A DNA stretch of 64,000 nucleotides from Rhodobacter sp. Har01 (GCF_020564565.1 NZ_JAJCTD010000001.1:1054001-1118000), one strand, 5' to 3'; counted from the stretch's first letter, positions 8,085 to 17,616 are shown. Program-made: numbers and translations. The notes: generated by a model from the letters alone, not told the origin.

Positions 8085-9347
8085 TCAGCCCGCCGCCGCG
8101 GGTTCCTTCTTCTTGGTCTCGGTGTGCACCAGCAAGGGCTTGGCGCCGTTGTTCACCGCCTCTTCGTTGACCACCACTTCCGAGACGTCCGACATGCCGG
8201 GCAGTTCGAACATGGTGTCGAGAAGGATGTCCTCCATGATCGAGCGCAGGCCGCGGGCGCCGGTCTTGCGCTTGATCGCACGCTTGGCGATGGCGACCAG
8301 GGCATCCGGGCTGAAGGTCAGCTTGACGCCCTCGATCTCGAACAGGCGCTGGTACTGCTTGACCAGCGCGTTCTTCGGCTCGGTCAGGATGGTGACCAGC
8401 GCGGCCTCGTCCAGGTCGGCCAGGGTGGCGATCACCGGCAGGCGGCCGACGAATTCCGGGATCAGGCCGAATTTCAGCAGATCCTCGGGTTCCAGTTCCT
8501 TGAACAGCTCGCCCGCGCCACGGGCATCGGGGTCCTTGACCTCGGCCTTGAAGCCGATGCCGCTGCCCTTGTTGCGCTGGGCGATGATCTTTTCCAGGCC
8601 GGCAAAGGCGCCGCCGCAGATGAACAGGATGTTCGTCGTGTCGACCTGCAGGAATTCCTGCTGCGGGTGCTTGCGGCCGCCCTGCGGCGGCACCGATGCG
8701 ACCGTGCCCTCCATGATCTTCAGAAGCGCCTGCTGCACGCCCTCGCCCGAGACGTCGCGGGTGATCGAAGGGTTGTCCGACTTGCGGGTGATCTTGTCGA
8801 CCTCGTCGATGTAGACGATGCCGCGCTGGGCGCGTTCGACGTTGTATTCGCTGGCCTGCAAAAGCTTGAGGATGATGTTCTCGACATCCTCGCCGACATA
8901 GCCGGCCTCGGTCAGGGTGGTGGCGTCGGCCATGGTGAAGGGCACGTCCAGGATGCGCGCCAGGGTCTGGGCCAGCAGCGTCTTGCCGGTGCCGGTGGGG
9001 CCGATCAGCAGGATGTTGGATTTCGACAGTTCGATGTCGGTCTTGGACGAATGGTTCAGCCGCTTGTAATGGTTGTGCACGGCGACCGAGAGCACGCGCT
9101 TGGCGTGGCTTTGGCCGATGACATAGTCATCGAGCACCTTGCAGATCTCGCGCGGGGTGGGCACGCCATCGGCGGATTTCAGGCCCGTGGTCTTGGTTTC
9201 CTCGCGGATGATGTCCATGCACAACTCGACGCATTCGTCGCAGATGAACACCGTCGGGCCCGCAATCAGCTTGCGCACCTCATGCTGGCTTTTGCCGCAG
9301 AACGAGCAGTAGAGCGTGTTCTTGCTGTCGCCCGAATTCGTAGCCAT
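8085..9347 (-). CDS. clpX: ATP-dependent Clp protease ATP-binding subunit ClpX
   Basis: This is a hexameric AAA+ unfoldase that feeds substrates to ClpP. The 420-aa protein has the N-terminal zinc-binding domain (CSFCGKS ... CDEC near residues 19-41), Walker A GPTGTGKT, the GYVGED pore loop, the [19 protein letters not shown] region and the C-terminal AAA+ small domain. Length and motifs are canonical. It is downstream of clpP on the same strand with a 102-bp gap that contains a strong hairpin, so it may have its own promoter. Confidence 0.98.
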   Translation of the reverse strand: MATNSGDSKNTLYCSFCGKSQHEVRKLIAGPTVFICDECVELCMDIIREETKTTGLKSADGVPTPREICKVLDDYVIGQSHAKRVLSVAVHNHYKRLNHSSKTDIELSKSNILLIGPTGTGKTLLAQTLARILDVPFTMADATTLTEAGYVGEDVENIILKLLQASEYNVERAQRGIVYIDEVDKITRKSDNPSITRDVSGEGVQQALLKIMEGTVASVPPQGGRKHPQQEFLQVDTTNILFICGGAFAGLEKIIAQRNKGSGIGFKAEVKDPDARGAGELFKELEPEDLLKFGLIPEFVGRLPVIATLADLDEAALVTILTEPKNALVKQYQRLFEIEGVKLTFSPDALVAIAKRAIKRKTGARGLRSIMEDILLDTMFELPGMSDVSEVVVNEEAVNNGAKPLLVHTETKKKEPAAAG

Positions 9348-9415
9348 TCGTCGCCCTCTGCCCTGTACGCACCGAAAGTCTAGGCCAAGGCCCGGACCTT
9401 CACAACGCCAAATCG

Positions 9416-9443
9416 CCCCCGGCCGGACCGCCCGGCCGGGGGG
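9416..9443 (-). terminator. GC-rich hairpin between clpP and clpX
   Basis: An inverted repeat (CCCCCGGCCGG / CCGGCCGGGGG) sits just after the clpP stop. There is no clear T-run on the minus strand, so it may be a weak or Rho-assisted terminator or an mRNA-stabilising structure. Confidence 0.45.
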
Positions 9444-9449
9444 AATGCC

Positions 9450-10082
9450 TCACTTTTCCGCGTCGTCGGCCTTGCCGCGATCGGCCAGGATGTCGTCGAT
9501 CAGGCCCCAGGCCTTGGCATCCTCGGCCGACATGAAGTTGTCGCGCTCAAGCGCGGCTTCGACGACCTCGTAGGTATTGCCGGTGTGGCGCACGTAGATC
9601 TCGTTCAGGCGGCGCTTCAGCTTCAGCGTCTCCTGGGCGTGGATCATGATATCGGTGGCCTGGCCCTGATAGCCGCCCGACGGCTGGTGAACCATGATCC
9701 GGCTGTTCGGCAGGCTGAAGCGCATGCCCTTTTCGCCGGCGGTCAGCAAGAGGCTGCCCATCGAGGCCGCCTGGCCGATGACCAGGGTGGAAACCTTGGG
9801 CCGGATGTATTGCATCGTGTCGTAGATCGACAGGCCCGAGGTCACCACGCCGCCGGGGCTGTTGATGTACATGGCGATTTCCTTGGACGGATTCTCCGCC
9901 TCGAGGAACAGCAGTTGCGCGCAGATCAGCGACGACATGCCGTCATGCACCGGGCCGGCCAGGAAGATGATGCGTTCCTTGAGGAGACGCGAGTAGATGT
10001 CATAGGCGCGTTCGCCCCGGCTGGTCTGTTCGACCACCATCGGGACGAGCGTGTTCATGTAGGTATCGATCGGATCGCGCAT
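9450..10082 (-). CDS. clpP: ATP-dependent Clp protease proteolytic subunit ClpP
   Basis: This is the tetradecameric serine protease core. The 210-aa sequence has the ClpP signature with catalytic Ser107 (GQAASMGS), His132 (MVHQPSGG) and Asp181 (ERDNFMS). The N-terminus ([20 protein letters not shown]) matches alphaproteobacterial ClpP and precedes the axial-loop segment [19 protein letters not shown]. Together with clpX it forms the ClpXP protease. In caulobacter-like bacteria ClpXP degrades cell-cycle regulators; that role here is inferred. Confidence 0.98.
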   Translation of the reverse strand: MRDPIDTYMNTLVPMVVEQTSRGERAYDIYSRLLKERIIFLAGPVHDGMSSLICAQLLFLEAENPSKEIAMYINSPGGVVTSGLSIYDTMQYIRPKVSTLVIGQAASMGSLLLTAGEKGMRFSLPNSRIMVHQPSGGYQGQATDIMIHAQETLKLKRRLNEIYVRHTGNTYEVVEAALERDNFMSAEDAKAWGLIDDILADRGKADDAEK

Positions 10083-10203
10083 CGGTCCTGCCTCTTCTAT
10101 CGCCGTCAGGGTTATCGCCGGAACATTTCCAGAGTCTTAGTGGTGCGGTTCGGGGGCTGCAAGGGCGGGGCCGGGAAATGCGACCGCTGCGCGGGTGGCA
10201 AGC

Positions 10204-10245
10204 GGCCGGGGGCGCTGCCCCCGGACCCCCGGAGTATTTGGCAAA
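10204..10245. repeat. Dispersed GC-rich palindromic element, copy upstream of clpP
   Basis: This copy reads GGGGGCGCTGCCCCC-GGACCCCCGGAGTATTTGGCAAAG, the same element in the orientation of the left copy at 7433. It lies between clpP and the phosphatidyltransferase gene. Confidence 0.55.
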
Positions 10246-10263
10246 GGGCAAATTGCAGGGCGA

Positions 10264-10872
10264 TCAGCGAAAGATCGGGCGGGCGGCCAGAATGCGGGCG
10301 GTGGCGGTGATGAGGCAGAGGATGCCGAAAATCCAGGCAGCGGCGGGGAAGGCGGCGGGCCAGAGGCACAGCAGGGCGAAGAAGGCGATGGTCTCCGACC
10401 CCTCCAGCAGGCCGGCGGCGTAGTAGAGGGATTTCTCGCCTTGGGCGGTCGATTCCAGGCCGCGCTTTGCGGCCATCGCGGCATAGCCGAGGAACGAGGC
10501 GGCGTTGACGTAGAAGGCGGCCAGCAGGAAGGCGGCGGGGATGGCGTTGGTCTCGGGCGCGCGCAGGGCATAGGCCAGCGGAATGGCAGCGTAGAAGGCA
10601 AAGTCGCAGGCGATGTCGAGGTAGCCGCCGAAGTCGGTTCTCCGGGTGGCGCGGGCGACGGCACCGTCAAGGCCGTCGGCAAGGCGGCTGAGGGCGATGA
10701 AGGCCAGGGCCAGACCGGTGGGGGCGCCCAGCGCCAGCACGAGGGCGGCCAGCAGACCGCAGCCGAGGCCGGCCAGGGTGACCGTGTCTGCCGCCACGCC
10801 GCGCGCGGCAAGCGCCGCTCCGGCGCGGTTCAGCGGCGGGTCGATCAGCCGGCGCAGCGGGGCGTCGAGCAC
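10264..10872 (-). CDS. CDP-alcohol phosphatidyltransferase family membrane enzyme
   Basis: This 202-aa integral membrane enzyme transfers a phosphatidyl-type group from CDP-activated lipid to an alcohol. The family motif D-G-x2-A-R-x8-G-x3-D-x3-D is visible as DGLDGAVARATRRTDFGGYLDIACD, where the last two Asp residues position metal and the catalytic base. Several hydrophobic helices follow. The acceptor alcohol cannot be inferred. It is the only gene between clpP and the divergent YnjB-like gene. Confidence 0.88.
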   Translation of the reverse strand: MLDAPLRRLIDPPLNRAGAALAARGVAADTVTLAGLGCGLLAALVLALGAPTGLALAFIALSRLADGLDGAVARATRRTDFGGYLDIACDFAFYAAIPLAYALRAPETNAIPAAFLLAAFYVNAASFLGYAAMAAKRGLESTAQGEKSLYYAAGLLEGSETIAFFALLCLWPAAFPAAAWIFGILCLITATARILAARPIFR

Positions 10873-11023
10873 GGGTTATCCTTTCGTTACAGGGCCTCGC
10901 GCCAAGGTGTTCGGCGGTCACGCCCGCGGGATCGCAGCACATTCCGGTTGCGCTCTGCCCCTTCGCCTTCGTAACCCTTGGGCGAAGGTCCGCCAAGCCG
11001 GGCCTGTGACCACGGGAGCTGGA

Positions 11024-12238
11024 ATGAACCGCCGCGCCTTTACCCGCCTGACGCTGGCCACTGCCGTTCTGCCGGCCCTGCCGCGCGCCGCCCGTGCGGT
11101 CGAGGAATGGGACGGGATCGTCGATCTGGCCCGCGGGCAGGAAGTCTGGTGGCATGCCTGGGGCGGCGATCCGAAGATCAACGATTTCATCGCCTGGGTG
11201 GGTGGGCTGGCGGCGGAACGCTTCGGGATCACCCTCACCCAGGTCAAGATCGCCTCGACAGCGGATTCGGTCGCGGCCGTGCTGGCCGAGCGCGATGCCG
11301 GCAAGACGACAGGCGGCGCGGTCGACCTGATCTGGATCAACGGCGAGAACTTCGCGGCGATGAAGCGCGAGGGGCTGCTCTACGGTCCCTTCGCCGAGCG
11401 GCTGCCGAACTGGCGGCTGGTTGATGTGGCGGGCAAGCCGGCGGTGGTGACCGATTTCACCCTGCCGACCGAGGGATACGAATCGCCCTGGGCCATGGCG
11501 CAACTGGTGTTCGAATACGACAGTGCCCGCCTGCCCGAGCCGCCGCGCAGCATCGCCGCGCTGCAGGACTGGATCCTGGCCAACCCCGGCCGCTTCACCT
11601 TTCCCAAGCCGCCCGACTACCTGGGCGTGACCTTCCTCAAGCAGGTGCTCTACGCCACCCTGCCCGACCCCGCGATCCTGCAATCGCCGGTCGATCCCGC
11701 CACCTTCGCCGCCACCATCCAGCCGCTGCGCGACTTCCTTGCCAGCGTCGAGCCGGCGCTCTGGCGCGAGGGCCGCGCCTACCCCGACAACGAATCCGCC
11801 CTTGGCCAACTCCTGGCCGATGGCGAGATCGACATCGCCTTCGCCTTCAACCCCGGCCGCGCCAGCGCCGAGATCGCCGCCGGCACATTGCCCGACAGCA
11901 TCCGCACCTTCACCTTGCAGGGTGGCACCATCGGCAATGCCTCGTTCCTGGCGATCCCGTTCAACTCATCCGCGAAGGAAGCCGCGCAAGTCATTGCCAA
12001 CCTTCTGCTTTCGCCCGAGGTGCAGGCCCGCGCGCAGGACGCCGCAACGCTGGGCTTCCAGACCGTGCTGAACCTCAAGGCGCTGCGCCCCGAGGACCGC
12101 GCCCGGTTCGACGCCCTCAGCCTTGGCCCCGCGACCCTGCCGCCGGACCAGCTTGGCCCGGCGCTGCTGGAACCCCATGCCAGCTGGGCCACCGCCCTGG
12201 CCGAGGACTGGACCACCCGTTCCGGAACCGGCGATTGA
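11024..12238 (+). CDS. ABC transporter substrate-binding protein, YnjB family
   Basis: This is a periplasmic binding protein of a YnjBCD-type importer (404 aa). The signal sequence MNRRAFTRLTLATAVLPALP carries a twin-Arg followed by a hydrophobic core. The mature part resembles YnjB, with VWWHAWGGDPKINDFIAWV and AVDLIWINGENFAAMKREGLLYGPF. The start at 11024 follows GGGAGCTGGA. It overlaps the permease start by 4 bp. The E. coli YnjBCD substrate is unsettled, with thiamine-like compounds proposed. I saw no TPP riboswitch upstream, so no substrate is assigned. Confidence 0.85.
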   Translation: MNRRAFTRLTLATAVLPALPRAARAVEEWDGIVDLARGQEVWWHAWGGDPKINDFIAWVGGLAAERFGITLTQVKIASTADSVAAVLAERDAGKTTGGAVDLIWINGENFAAMKREGLLYGPFAERLPNWRLVDVAGKPAVVTDFTLPTEGYESPWAMAQLVFEYDSARLPEPPRSIAALQDWILANPGRFTFPKPPDYLGVTFLKQVLYATLPDPAILQSPVDPATFAATIQPLRDFLASVEPALWREGRAYPDNESALGQLLADGEIDIAFAFNPGRASAEIAAGTLPDSIRTFTLQGGTIGNASFLAIPFNSSAKEAAQVIANLLLSPEVQARAQDAATLGFQTVLNLKALRPEDRARFDALSLGPATLPPDQLGPALLEPHASWATALAEDWTTRSGTGD

Positions 12239-13887
12239 TCCAGCCGCTGCGGGCCGCACCGGCCGTCACCCTGGTCTTGATGGCGCTACCCGTGGCGGCG
12301 GGGCTGGCGGCAACCCTGGTGCCCGCCGCGGCCCCCGGCGCCCTGGCCGGCCTGCTGGCCTGGCCGGGCCTGCCCCGCGCGGTGACGCTGTCGCTGACCA
12401 CCGGACTGGCCTCGACCGCGCTGGCGCTGGCGCTGACCCTGCTGATCCTGGCGGCCCTCAGGGGCACACCCGCCTTCCGCCTGCTTGTCCGTCTGCTCTC
12501 GCCGCTGCTCTCGGTGCCGCATGCCGCGGCCGCCCTGGGCCTGGCCTTCCTGATCGCGCCCTCGGGCTGGATCGCCCGCGCGCTGTCGCCCTGGGCGACC
12601 GGCTGGTCGCAACCGCCCGACCTCATGATCCTGAACGACCCCGCCGGCATCGCCCTGATCCTGGGCCTGACCGCCAAGGAACTGCCGTTCCTGCTGCTGA
12701 TGGCGCTGTCCGCCCTGCCGCAGACCGACGCGGCCAACCGCATCACCCTGGCCCAGACCCTCGGCTACGGCCGCACCGCCGCCTTCGCGCTGACCGTGCT
12801 GCCGGCGCTGTACCGGCAACTCAGACTGCCGGTCTATGCCGTCCTCGCCTATGGCATGACCTCGGTCGAGATGGGGCTGATCCTCGGCCCCGACCTGCCG
12901 CCGCCGCTGGCGGTTCAGGTCGCCGACTGGATGACCGAGGCCTCGCTCACCCGCCAGGGCACCGCCGCCGCCGGCGCCGCGCTGCAACTGCTGCTGGTGC
13001 TTGCTGCCCTGGCCCTGTGGCGCGGGCTGGAAGCCGCCACCCGCGCCGCGCTGGTCCGCGCCGCCACGGCCGGCCTGCGCCTGCCCGCGCTGGACGCCCC
13101 CGCCCGTGCCCTTGCCCTGACGCTGGCCGCGCTGCTGGCCGGCGCCTTGCTGGCCGGGCTTGCCGGGCTTGCGCTGTGGTCCTTCGCCGGATTGTGGAGC
13201 TTTCCCGACGCCCTGCCCGAAACCCTGTCCCTCTCGACCTGGACCCGCGCCGCCGCCAGCCTGGCGCAGGCCACCGGCCAGACCCTTTTCCTGGCGCTGT
13301 CCAGCGCCGCGCTGGCCCTGGCGCTGACCATCGCCTGCCTTGAGGCCGAACACCGCTTTCGCCTGCGCCCCGCCGCCCCGGCGCTGTGGCTGTTGTGGTT
13401 GCCGCTGATCGTGCCGCAGATCACCTTTCTGCCCGGCCTGCACCGGCTGGCCCTGACCCTGGGCCTGCCGCCGTTTCCGGCCACCTTTGCCGCCCACCTT
13501 GTCTTCGTGCTGCCCTATGCCTTTCTGTCGCTCGCCCCGGCCTGGCGCGCCTTTGATCCAAGGTTCATCCCCCTGGCCGCCAGCCTTGGCGCCACGCCGA
13601 CCCGCGCCCTCTGGGCGCTGCGCCTGCCGATCCTGCTGCGCCCGCTGCTCACCGCCTTCGCCGTGGCCTTCGCCGTCTCGGTCGGCCAGTATCTTGCCAC
13701 GCTGCTGCTGTCCGGCGGCCGCATCGCCACGCTCACGACCGAGGCCGTGGCGCTGTCGTCCGGCGGCAACCGGCGACTGATCGGCGCCTATGCGTTGCTT
13801 CAGATGGCGCTGCCGGCGCTGGCCTTCGCGCTGGCGCTGGCCCTGCCCGCGCTATTGTTTCGCAATCGCAAGGGAATGGCGGCATGA
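12235..13887 (+). CDS. ABC transporter permease, YnjC family (double-length)
   Basis: This is a 550-aa inner-membrane permease made of two fused permease halves, as in YnjC, ThiP and FbpB. Two ATPase-contact loops are seen: ANRITLAQTLGYGRTAAF in the first half and FIPLAASLGATPTRALWALRLPI in the second. The start is TTG at 12235, inside the overlap TTGA with the stop of the binding-protein gene, indicating coupled translation. It overlaps the ATPase gene by 4 bp at the other end. The stretch is extremely GC-rich and hydrophobic. Confidence 0.88.
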   Translation: MIQPLRAAPAVTLVLMALPVAAGLAATLVPAAAPGALAGLLAWPGLPRAVTLSLTTGLASTALALALTLLILAALRGTPAFRLLVRLLSPLLSVPHAAAALGLAFLIAPSGWIARALSPWATGWSQPPDLMILNDPAGIALILGLTAKELPFLLLMALSALPQTDAANRITLAQTLGYGRTAAFALTVLPALYRQLRLPVYAVLAYGMTSVEMGLILGPDLPPPLAVQVADWMTEASLTRQGTAAAGAALQLLLVLAALALWRGLEAATRAALVRAATAGLRLPALDAPARALALTLAALLAGALLAGLAGLALWSFAGLWSFPDALPETLSLSTWTRAAASLAQATGQTLFLALSSAALALALTIACLEAEHRFRLRPAAPALWLLWLPLIVPQITFLPGLHRLALTLGLPPFPATFAAHLVFVLPYAFLSLAPAWRAFDPRFIPLAASLGATPTRALWALRLPILLRPLLTAFAVAFAVSVGQYLATLLLSGGRIATLTTEAVALSSGGNRRLIGAYALLQMALPALAFALALALPALLFRNRKGMAA

Positions 13888-14510
13888 CGGCCGGGCTGAC
13901 CCTGGACCACATCCAGATCGACCGCGCCGGCCGGCCGCTGGTGCGCGTCGATGCCCATGTGGCGCCGGGCGAGGTGTTGACGGTCATGGGCCCGTCCGGC
14001 TCGGGCAAGTCCACCCTGCTGGCCGCGATCATCGGCAGCCTCGATCCGGCCTTCACCTGCCGTGGGCGGATCTGGCTTGACGGTCGCGATGTCACCGCGC
14101 TGCCCACGCGCGAGCGGCGCATCGGTATCCTGTTCCAGGATGCGCTGCTGTTTCCGCATCTCTCGGTCGCCGGGAACCTGGCTTTCGCCCTGCCCCGCGG
14201 CGTATCCGACCGCGCCGGCCGCATCGCCGCGGCCCTGGCTCAGGCGGGGCTTGACGGGATCGGTCCGCGCGACCCCGCCACGCTATCGGGCGGCGAGCGC
14301 GCGCGGGTGGCGCTGTTGCGCACCCTGTTGGCCGAACCGAAGGCGCTGCTTCTTGATGAACCCTTCTCCCGGCTCGACGCCGATCGGCGGGCGCAGATTC
14401 GCGCCTTCACTTTTGACATCGCCCGAGCGAATCACCTTCCGGTTGTGCTTGTCAGTCACGATCCCGACGATGCCAATGTTTCCGGAATGCGCACAATCTC
14501 GCCGATCTGA
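13884..14510 (+). CDS. ABC transporter ATP-binding protein, YnjD family
   Basis: This is a 208-aa ATPase that completes the YnjBCD-like importer. Walker A is GPSGSGKST at about residues 35-43, the Q-loop is in GILFQDALLFPHLS, the signature is LSGGERARVALLRTLL, and Walker B is ALLLDEPFSRLD. The ATG overlaps the permease stop by 4 bp (ATGA). It is shorter than average, lacking a C-terminal regulatory domain, as is usual for YnjD-like proteins. Confidence 0.92.
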   Translation: MTAGLTLDHIQIDRAGRPLVRVDAHVAPGEVLTVMGPSGSGKSTLLAAIIGSLDPAFTCRGRIWLDGRDVTALPTRERRIGILFQDALLFPHLSVAGNLAFALPRGVSDRAGRIAAALAQAGLDGIGPRDPATLSGGERARVALLRTLLAEPKALLLDEPFSRLDADRRAQIRAFTFDIARANHLPVVLVSHDPDDANVSGMRTISPI

Positions 14511-14630
14511 CGGAAATGCTCGGCGGATTAACGATGATAACATGAAAATGCCCTGCCTTCTCCCATCGAAGGACGCACAACCATAGCTAATCTGTGCTCA
14601 TCTGCTCCTTAGTCTGGTCGGGGTATCCGA

Positions 14631-15113
14631 ATGTCGAAATCTCTTCTCGCTGCCGCAGCGCTGTCTGTGGCGGCCATGGCCGCCCTGCCGGCGGCTGCCT
14701 GCATCATCCCGGCGAACTCGGGCGCGCTTCAAGCCGAGCTGATTGCCGGCGTGAACGCCGAGCGGGCCCGCAAGGGGCTTGCGCCGCTGAAGCTGAATGC
14801 CGCGCTGGACAAGGCGGCGCAGTCGCTGGCCTGCGACAATGCGGCCCGGCTGTCGATCAGCCACGTCTCGACCGATGGCAGCCACCTGCAGCATCGGCTG
14901 CGTCAGGTCGGCTACCGCTTCAAGACGGCGACCGAGAATACCGGGCGCGGCTTCGCCACCGCGGCGCGGGCGGTGGACTGGTGGATGCACTCGCCCAAGC
15001 ACAAGCAGAACATCCTGATGAGCGCGACCCGCGAGATCGGTGTCGGCATCGCGATGAGCCCGGCGCCCGACAGCAAGCTGCACTGGATCATCGACATGGG
15101 CCGGTCGAAGTAG
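14631..15113 (+). CDS. Secreted CAP/SCP-domain protein
   Basis: This is a 160-aa exported protein of the CAP superfamily (cysteine-rich secretory, antigen 5, PR-1). A signal peptide (MSKSLLAAAALSVAAMAALP, then AAA) is followed by the SCP core, with ELIAGVNAERARKGLAPLKLNAALDKAAQ, SHVSTDGSHLQHRLRQVGY, ATENTGRG, WWMHSPKHKQNIL and EIGVGIA. The conserved His and Glu residues of the CAP cavity appear present. Bacterial CAP proteins have no agreed enzymatic role. The gene is followed by a terminator hairpin. Confidence 0.9.
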   Translation: MSKSLLAAAALSVAAMAALPAAACIIPANSGALQAELIAGVNAERARKGLAPLKLNAALDKAAQSLACDNAARLSISHVSTDGSHLQHRLRQVGYRFKTATENTGRGFATAARAVDWWMHSPKHKQNILMSATREIGVGIAMSPAPDSKLHWIIDMGRSK

Positions 15114-15183
15114 GGCCCGGCGCGGGGCAAATCCTAAGACTTCGTTAAAACGCGCCCGCAAGCCATTGATTTTGTTAGCGTGA

Positions 15184-15215
15184 CGGCCTGTCCCATCATG
15201 GGACAGGCCGTTTTT
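15184..15215 (+). terminator. Terminator built on the TGTCCCAT-ATGGGACA palindrome
   Basis: CGGCCTGTCCCAT-C-ATGGGACAGGCCG is a near-perfect inverted repeat followed by five Ts. It sits between convergent genes and would end transcription from the CAP gene. Its core, TGTCCCATCATGGGACA, is one of three copies of a palindrome found in this window (also 33340 and 60688). Confidence 0.7.
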
Positions 15216-15216
15216 C

Positions 15217-16545
15217 CTACCGCGACAGGGCCAGCGCCAGCTCGGCCCGCAGCCCGCCCAGCCGCGCCGACCGCCCCAGCCGCAAGGCCCCGCCATGGCT
15301 CAGCGCCACGTCGGCCGCGATCGACAGGCCCAGCCCCACCCCGCCGCCCCGGTTCGGGTCGCGCTCGGCCTCAAGCCGGGTGAAGGGCCGCAACGCCTCG
15401 TCGCGCCGGTCCTCCGGGATGCCCGGTCCGTCGTCCTCGACCGTGAAGACCAGCTCGCCCCGGCGCCGTTCCAGCCCGACCTCGACCCGAGAGCCGTGCC
15501 GCAACCCGTTGCCGACCAGGTTCTCCAGCGCCCGCGCCACCGCCTGGGGTCGCATCCGCATCGCCGGCAGCGCGGCGTCCGGCAGGCGCAGGTCCACCCG
15601 CCCCCCGCCGCGCACCGCCGCCTCGACCACGCCTGCCGCCAGCGCCGCGGGATCGGTCTCCTCTGCCCCCTCGGTCGCGTCGCCCCGGACGAAAGCCAGG
15701 AATTCGTCCACCAGCCGCTCCATCTGCCCCAGGTCAGCCAGCAGGGCGCGGCTCTCCTCGTCCTCGGGCAGCATCGACAGCCCCAGCCGCATCCGCGTCA
15801 GCGGCGTGCGCAGGTCATGGCTGACCCCCGACAGCATCAGCGTCCGCTGCTCGATCTGCCGCTCGATCCGCGCCCGCATGTCCAGGAAGGCCTGCCCCGC
15901 CGCCCGCACCTCCAGCGCCCCGCGCGGCCGATAGGGCTCTGTCTCCCCGCGCCCGAAAGCCTCGGCCGCCCGCGCCAGCTTGGAAATCGGCCGCAATTGG
16001 TTGCGCAGGAAGAAATAGGCTACCACCGTCAACAGGACCGAGGTGAACGCCATCAGCACCAAGAGCTGGTGCGGGTTCGATGCCGACATCCGCCGCCGCG
16101 ACAGGTCGGCCTCCAGATCGCCGTGCCGGGTGGCAAAGCGCAGCCGCACCGTCCGGTTCGGATCGGTCACATCGGCGGCCAGCAGGCCCGGCAGCCGGGC
16201 CGAAAGCGTCTCGATGATCGCCCGGCCCGAAAGGTCGTAGAACGCCCAGGTGTTCTCGGTCGGCGCCAATGGTCCGGCCGGAAAGACCAGCACGATCTCC
16301 AACGGCGCGGCAACCCGCGTTGCCTGGGCCAGGGCCTCGGCGGGTGTCGCCCGCGCCTCGAATTCACGCATCACGAAGGCCAGATCGATCGCCACGCCCT
16401 GGGTCATCTGCCGGGTCACGCCTTCGAAATGGCGCTGGATGAAGGCGGTGGACACGACCAGCTGGATCGTGACGATGGGCACGATCAGGATCAGGGCGGC
16501 GCGTCCGTACAGGCTGCGCGGCAAGAACCGCTTGAGCTGGAACAT
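15217..16545 (-). CDS. EnvZ-like sensor histidine kinase
   Basis: This is a 442-aa membrane sensor kinase. Its N-terminus (FLPRSLYGRAALILIVPIVT) is that of EnvZ-type kinases. A periplasmic loop of about 120 residues, a second transmembrane helix (near residues 155-177), a HAMP linker, the phospho-acceptor box (SGVSHDLRTPLTRM) and a HATPase domain (ENLVGNGLRHG, VEDDGPGIPED) follow. No response regulator gene adjoins it here: the divergent neighbour is a metallo-hydrolase. The partner is probably encoded elsewhere. Osmosensing is inferred only from family. Confidence 0.9.
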   Translation of the reverse strand: MFQLKRFLPRSLYGRAALILIVPIVTIQLVVSTAFIQRHFEGVTRQMTQGVAIDLAFVMREFEARATPAEALAQATRVAAPLEIVLVFPAGPLAPTENTWAFYDLSGRAIIETLSARLPGLLAADVTDPNRTVRLRFATRHGDLEADLSRRRMSASNPHQLLVLMAFTSVLLTVVAYFFLRNQLRPISKLARAAEAFGRGETEPYRPRGALEVRAAGQAFLDMRARIERQIEQRTLMLSGVSHDLRTPLTRMRLGLSMLPEDEESRALLADLGQMERLVDEFLAFVRGDATEGAEETDPAALAAGVVEAAVRGGGRVDLRLPDAALPAMRMRPQAVARALENLVGNGLRHGSRVEVGLERRRGELVFTVEDDGPGIPEDRRDEALRPFTRLEAERDPNRGGGVGLGLSIAADVALSHGGALRLGRSARLGGLRAELALALSR

Positions 16546-16560
16546 GGGGGAAGGCTAGCC

Positions 16561-17472
16561 ATGGCCGGGCCGGAAGAAAAGAGTGCTGAGGTGTCGCTGC
16601 CGCCGGGCCTGCGCGCAGTGACCGCCGGCAACGCCTCGCCCATGACCGGCCCCGGCACGACGACCTACGTTCTGGGCAAGGGCAGCGTGGCCGTGATCGA
16701 TCCCGGCCCCGACGATCCGCGGCATCTCCGGGCGATTCTGGCCGCTCTGGCGCCAGGAGAATCGGTCGCAGCGATTCTGGTGACGCATCCCCACCTGGAC
16801 CATTCCGCCCTTGCTCCGCAGCTGCGACAGGCCACGGGGGCACAGGTCCTGGGCTTTGGCCCGCCTGGCAGCGGCCACAGCCCGCTGATGCGTCGCCTGG
16901 CCAAAGCCGGGTTGACCGGCGGCGGCGAGGGCGTCGACCCCGGCTTCGCCCCCGACCGCTGCCTGAGCGAGGGAGAAACGGTCGACGGTCCGGGCTGGAG
17001 CCTGCGCGTGCTGCATACCCCCGGTCACATGGCCGAGCATCTGTGCTTCGCCTGGGGACGGATGCTGTTCACCGGCGATCTGGTGATGGGTTGGGCACCC
17101 AGCCTGGTCTCGCCGCCAGACGGCGACATGGGGGCCTATTTGGCCAGCCTGTCCCGCATTGCCCAGCAGGACTGGCAGATGCTTCTGCCCACCCACGGCC
17201 CGCCGGTCACCGACCCGGCCCGCCGCATTGCCGAGCTGACCGCCCACCGCAAGGGCCGCGAGGCCCAGGTGCTGAAGGCGCTCGACCGCGGGGCAACGAC
17301 GCTGCCCGAGATCGTGGCCGTCGTCTACCACGATCTCTCACCCGCCCTGCAGCCGGCGGCTGCCCGCAATGCCCTGGCCCATCTGATTGATCTTGCAGAA
17401 AGAAATCTGGTGGTCGCCGAGCCGGCACCGCTGCCCGCCGCACGGTTCCGACCGCGCCGCCCGGCGCCCTGA
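16561..17472 (+). CDS. Metallo-beta-lactamase-fold hydrolase with C-terminal winged helix (LACTB2-like)
   Basis: This is a 303-aa hydrolase with the metal-binding motif THPHLDHS (HxHxDH), further ligands in HTPGHMAEHLCF and FTGDLVMGW, and the late His in LPTHGPPV. The last ~70 residues form a winged-helix extension typical of LACTB2-like proteins, some of which cleave single-stranded RNA. The ATG at 16561 lies 15 bp from the divergent kinase start, so the two share a very short promoter region. Confidence 0.85.
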   Translation: MAGPEEKSAEVSLPPGLRAVTAGNASPMTGPGTTTYVLGKGSVAVIDPGPDDPRHLRAILAALAPGESVAAILVTHPHLDHSALAPQLRQATGAQVLGFGPPGSGHSPLMRRLAKAGLTGGGEGVDPGFAPDRCLSEGETVDGPGWSLRVLHTPGHMAEHLCFAWGRMLFTGDLVMGWAPSLVSPPDGDMGAYLASLSRIAQQDWQMLLPTHGPPVTDPARRIAELTAHRKGREAQVLKALDRGATTLPEIVAVVYHDLSPALQPAAARNALAHLIDLAERNLVVAEPAPLPAARFRPRRPAP

Positions 17473-17501
17473 TCCGGCACCGAATTCCGCCCTTTTGCCC
17501 C

Positions 17502-17530
17502 TTGCCGCCCGCAGGACCGCTTGCTATACG
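17502..17530 (+). promoter_or_regulatory. Promoter of tRNA-Asn
   Basis: TTGCCG (17502-17507) and TATACG (17525-17530) are spaced by 17 bp. The predicted transcription start lies 5-7 bp before the mature tRNA. Confidence 0.55.
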
Positions 17531-17541
17531 GCCCCCCGTGT

Positions 17542-17616
17542 TCCGGCGTAGCTCAGCGGTAGAGCAGTTGACTGTTAATCAATTGGTCGTAGGTTCGATC
17601 CCTACCGCCGGAGCCA
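17542..17616 (+). tRNA. tRNA-Asn (anticodon GTT)
   Basis: This is a 75-nt cloverleaf. Acceptor arms TCCGGCG and CGCCGGA pair perfectly, the D-arm contains GCTCAGCGGTAGAGC, the anticodon loop is CTGTTAA with anticodon GTT, and the T-arm is GTAGG-TTCGATC-CCTAC. The discriminator is G and CCA is encoded. The 3' 45 bp are duplicated at 32007-32051 and mark the integration site of the island that follows. The tRNA remains intact. Confidence 0.97.
17572..17616. repeat. attL: 45-bp direct repeat formed by the 3' end of tRNA-Asn
   Basis: The last 45 bp of the tRNA gene, from the anticodon loop to CCA, are repeated exactly at 32007-32051. The flanking bases differ on both sides (A/C before, A/G after), which defines the repeat ends. 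Confidence 0.95.

Noticed and set aside
10873..11023. TPP riboswitch upstream of the YnjB-like gene
   Set aside because: I could not find the conserved CTGAGA and ACCTGA elements in this gap.
15295..16545. Long open frame opposite the EnvZ-like kinase gene
   Set aside because: It is Arg/Pro/Gln/His-rich with no domain, and mirrors the kinase codons, as expected for antisense frames in high-G+C DNA. Only the part after 16,561 codes for a protein (the MBL hydrolase).
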